Below the pieces are notes generated by a model. The model was not told the origin of the DNA. It ran no database searches and saw only the letters and a program-made list of their open reading frames with translations. This document shows, piece after piece, positions 4,140 through 6,120 of a stretch of DNA of 6,120 bases. The number at the start of each line of letters is the position of its first letter. The stretch's first letter is position 1. Source of the stretch: JBDSRX01 sp047445235 (GTDB lineage: Bacteria; Patescibacteriota; Dojkabacteria; J137). Position numbers and translations under genes: made by a program. The DNA lies in NCBI GenBank assembly GCA_047445235.1, contig JBLGEO010000084.1, positions 1 through 6,120 on the forward strand. Direction: 5' to 3'.

Positions 4140-6052
4140 TATTGTTCAGTCCTGATTTTATCAATTATTCTTCTAAAAGTCCTTTTTATATTAGATACAT
4201 CAAGATCCATTATTTTTGATAATAAGCTAATTGATCGATATCTTCCTTCAATCTCCTCTATAGCAAATGATGCTAGTTTATATTCGGAAGCTGTTAATCT
4301 TTCAGTTAGATTCTCAAGACCAAATTGTTTTATTAATTTAAGCACTTCTATTTGACCAGGTTTTAATGCTCGTCCATTTTCATTAACAAATTTTTCTTCC
4401 TGTTTTGATGCAGATACAGCCTTCTTAATAAGGACTTCTATTACATTTTCAGAATCTAATCCAAGTGCTATAACTATTTCTTCATGAGAATATTCAAAAC
4501 TTCTATCATCTTTTTTCATATACATATCTAATATTTCAAGCTCTTCGTCTCTAAAGTAAGCTCTAAACTTTGGATTATCCATTAGAGTTAATAATTGATA
4601 TCTTCCAGAATTAGGTTTCAACTTCATACCTCTGCTATCTAAGTAGAATGTTGCATCTTCACTCAGATACAATTCAATCTTCCTAGCACTTTCTTGAAGA
4701 GACTGTTCAACCTGAGCTCTTGTTCTATTTAACTCATAGGCAATAAGAGAACTGCTTGGATATATTGAGTTCCTTTTTAACTGAAAGAAAACTTTTATAA
4801 TTTTTTTCTGATCCTTTGTTAAGAATTTTTTGTATAGTAAATCCGGAAGCTGCACTATAGCTTTTATTAGCTTTGCCTGTGAAGAATTTTCTTTTATTCT
4901 TAATATTCTTCCATTTGAAGTTATTTCATATTCACCACCATCAGCAATTCTTTTTTCTGCATTTTGTAAAAAGACTTTAATCTCAAAGTTAGAAGCTCCC
5001 GTAATATCTTGAGCTAGTGCTAGGTAATTATGGTTAATCCAATCTTTTCCTTTATTGGAAGTCAAATTTAATGGTTTATGTGAATTTATTCTGCTTTTTG
5101 TAAGTAAAATATTTAGTCTATTATTTTTTGCGGGTGGGTAGACTCTATTTCCTAGTGCATCATACTTTTTGTTTTTTATCTGTGCTTTTGATATTGAAGT
5201 CACTTCTTCTTCTAAATCTTCTACTGCTTCTTTATTTGGAATATCTAAGTTTATTACTTCAAAATCGTTTAATATCTCAACTTCATCAATTACACCATCA
5301 TCAATATATTCGTCATCGTATAAATCCTCATCAAGATCTTCAATGATTCTTCCATCATCATCAACTATATGTGTTTGCATTTCGTATTGTTCTTCAAAAT
5401 CATCTGAATCAGGTTCTAAGAAGTGATCTTTTATTTTCCCAGTTAACTCATACACGTAGTTCATTGAGCTTTCACCATTAAAGCCAAAGATTATTTCTAT
5501 ATTAATTCCAGTAGAAATGTAATTAATTGTTTTTCTAATTTCATCTAATGTCATCAAACCTGGTGCAAATTTTACATTTATGTATTCTGCCAATCTACCT
5601 ACACCAAGTTCGAACTGTGAAAGAATGAGTGTCGGAGAAATATTATATTTATAACTCAAATCGTCTAAGTCTTGAACTTTTGGGACTAAACCAAAGAAAC
5701 AAAGAAGTACATATGTTTTTCTAAGATCAAAGAATAATATATCTGATAGTATATCAACTGGATCTGTAGAATATAAATTAACAATATTCTTACATTTAGC
5801 AATAATTATTTGCTGCAGTTTTTCCTCAAAAATATTCTTAGGAAGGTAATCTAGTGGATTGTATTTATCGAAGTAAATAAACTTTAGCCAAAACTCTCTC
5901 TCATCATTTTTATAAAATACTTTTAAGTAATCTGAAACTTTTTCTTTTAAGAACTCAATAGAAACTTCTCCATAGATAATGGTTACAAAATGAATCGCGG
6001 ATTCTACAATTTCTTTATTTGTTCTTAATCTTTCTCTATTTAGCACTTCCAT
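4139..6052 (-). CDS. Multi-repeat sigma-region-4-like HTH protein, unknown function
   Basis: I do not recognise this 637-residue protein as a named family. Residues 1-104 are helical and unassigned. Residues 105-157 look like a sigma-70 region 4: ILFFDLRKTYVLLCFFGL, then a two-helix HTH (LDDLSYKYNISPTLILSQFE). A second helical piece (168-210) follows. Residues 215-283 are very acidic, 31 Asp/Glu in 69 by my count. From 298 to the end there are four repeats of about 85-90 residues. Each opens with a Gly-Arg/Lys-x-Leu/Val-Lys-Pro-like strand (G301, G381, G475, G560) and ends in an HTH (357-369, 447-463, 536-550, 621-633). The last repeat is closest to sigma region 4. No region 2 or core-binding helix is recognised, so it is not a complete sigma factor. 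There are no membrane segments. Its role could be DNA binding, RNA polymerase binding or chromatin-like packing. It is the first gene of a three-gene operon. Confidence 0.82.
   Translation of the reverse strand: MEVLNRERLRTNKEIVESAIHFVTIIYGEVSIEFLKEKVSDYLKVFYKNDEREFWLKFIYFDKYNPLDYLPKNIFEEKLQQIIIAKCKNIVNLYSTDPVDILSDILFFDLRKTYVLLCFFGLVPKVQDLDDLSYKYNISPTLILSQFELGVGRLAEYINVKFAPGLMTLDEIRKTINYISTGINIEIIFGFNGESSMNYVYELTGKIKDHFLEPDSDDFEEQYEMQTHIVDDDGRIIEDLDEDLYDDEYIDDGVIDEVEILNDFEVINLDIPNKEAVEDLEEEVTSISKAQIKNKKYDALGNRVYPPAKNNRLNILLTKSRINSHKPLNLTSNKGKDWINHNYLALAQDITGASNFEIKVFLQNAEKRIADGGEYEITSNGRILRIKENSSQAKLIKAIVQLPDLLYKKFLTKDQKKIIKVFFQLKRNSIYPSSSLIAYELNRTRAQVEQSLQESARKIELYLSEDATFYLDSRGMKLKPNSGRYQLLTLMDNPKFRAYFRDEELEILDMYMKKDDRSFEYSHEEIVIALGLDSENVIEVLIKKAVSASKQEEKFVNENGRALKPGQIEVLKLIKQFGLENLTERLTASEYKLASFAIEEIEGRYRSISLLSKIMDLDVSNIKRTFRRIIDKIRTEQ
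4148..5161 (-). repeat. Four tandem protein-level HTH repeats (about 85-90 residues each)
   Basis: Within the 637-residue protein, residues 298-635 divide into four units at about 298-371, 378-463, 472-553 and 556-635. Shared marks are an opening G-[RMN]-x-[LV]-[KRY] strand, a middle helix beginning Leu/Phe-Thr/Arg-x-Asp/Glu-x (LTKDQ 411, FRDEE 500, LTASE 586), a Ser-x-x-x-Ile/Leu-Ala-like helix, and a C-terminal recognition-type helix. The first unit is the most diverged. The repetition shows at the protein level only; I see no long DNA repeats, so any duplication is old. The boundaries are my own manual alignment. Confidence 0.65.
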
Positions 6053-6058
6053 TCAGTG

Positions 6059-6089
6059 ATTTTAACATCATAAGTATAAATCTTGACAA
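6059..6089 (-). promoter_or_regulatory. Putative leaderless promoter for the minus-strand operon
   Basis: Read on the minus strand, TTGTCA (6089-6084) is followed after 19 bases by TAAAAT (6064-6059), then 6 bases (cactga) and the ATG at 6052. Start-site geometry would put +1 on or next to the ATG, making the message leaderless; no Shine-Dalgarno site is present. The spacer is longer than the ideal 17. An alternative -10, TATACT at 6078-6073, has a better hexamer but no good -35 and would give a leader of about 12 bases. Confidence 0.42.
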
Positions 6090-6112
6090 AAATTTGGCTT
6101 GTGGTTTAAACT
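6083..6112 (+). promoter_or_regulatory. Putative divergent promoter for a gene beyond the right edge
   Basis: On the plus strand a perfect -35 TTGACA (6083-6088) is followed by an 18-base spacer and TAAACT (6107-6112), a partial -10. Transcription would start at about 6119 and run out of the window. The -35 overlaps the TTGTCA used by the opposite-strand promoter, so the two -35 elements share five bases. No coding start can be seen in the remaining bases. Confidence 0.35.
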
Positions 6113-6120
6113 TAATTTAG

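Noticed and set aside
4110..4355. Plus-strand 81-residue hydrophobic open frame across the kinase/HTH-repeat junction
   Set aside because: It resembles a membrane peptide only because it mirrors AT-rich coding sequence; it overlaps two supported genes.
5128..5426. Plus-strand Leu-rich and Ser-rich open frames
   Set aside because: They are antisense images of the acidic Asp/Glu tract (GAT/GAA read backwards gives Ser- and Leu-rich strings).
4139..6052. Complete sigma-70 factor
   Set aside because: No region 2 (core-binding and -10-recognition helices) is visible; only region-4-like units repeat.
256..6052. Alternative genetic code with UGA as a sense codon
   Set aside because: TGA is not used as a stop in the eight genes, but all run to family length under the standard code and Trp is encoded by TGG. 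Eight genes are too few to infer reassignment.

Overview
The window is AT-rich bacterial chromosomal DNA (about one third G+C by eye) and holds one tRNA gene and eight protein genes packed almost without gaps. Seven genes end in TAA, one in TAG and none in TGA. No start has a convincing Shine-Dalgarno sequence at normal spacing, and several have a TATAAT-like hexamer 6 to 14 bases before the ATG. The tRNA does not encode its CCA end. These traits suggest a lineage that uses leaderless or non-SD translation, such as the Patescibacteria (CPR) or a similar reduced or uncultured group. The assignment is an inference and no gene here fixes the phylum. The standard code fits: the ORFs are full length and use TGG for Trp.

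Layout. Bases 1-62 can fold into a closed structure with two inner hairpins. A tRNA-Gly(UCC) follows at 86-157. Then come five plus-strand genes: a DUF5655 protein (256-615), a GNAT acetyltransferase with some AAC(2')-like features (620-1159), a YdhG-type DUF1801 protein (1195-1554), an AadA/ANT(9)-type aminoglycoside nucleotidyltransferase (1556-2386) and a small Nudix protein with a damaged Nudix box (2403-2798). They converge on a three-gene minus-strand operon. Read from its promoter near 6060, that operon encodes a 637-residue protein made of repeated sigma-region-4-like helix-turn-helix units (6052-4139), an APH(4)/hygromycin-phosphotransferase-like kinase (4139-3237, start overlapping the previous stop) and a second DUF1801 protein (3226-2807). 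A plus-strand promoter-like sequence at the right edge points to a divergent gene outside the window.

How the parts may work together. The genes between the tRNA and the repeat protein look like an accessory set of small-molecule-modifying enzymes. Homologues of three aminoglycoside-modifying classes (acetyl-, nucleotidyl- and phosphotransferase) lie within 3.5 kb. The AadA-like gene is the strongest case by motif conservation, the APH(4)-like gene is next and the acetyltransferase is the weakest. The least explained gene is the 637-residue protein: at least four C-terminal repeats of about 85-90 residues, each ending in a sigma-4-like HTH, sit behind a long acidic linker and a diverged N-terminal copy. 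I do not recognise this architecture as a described family, and it is the best candidate here for something new.
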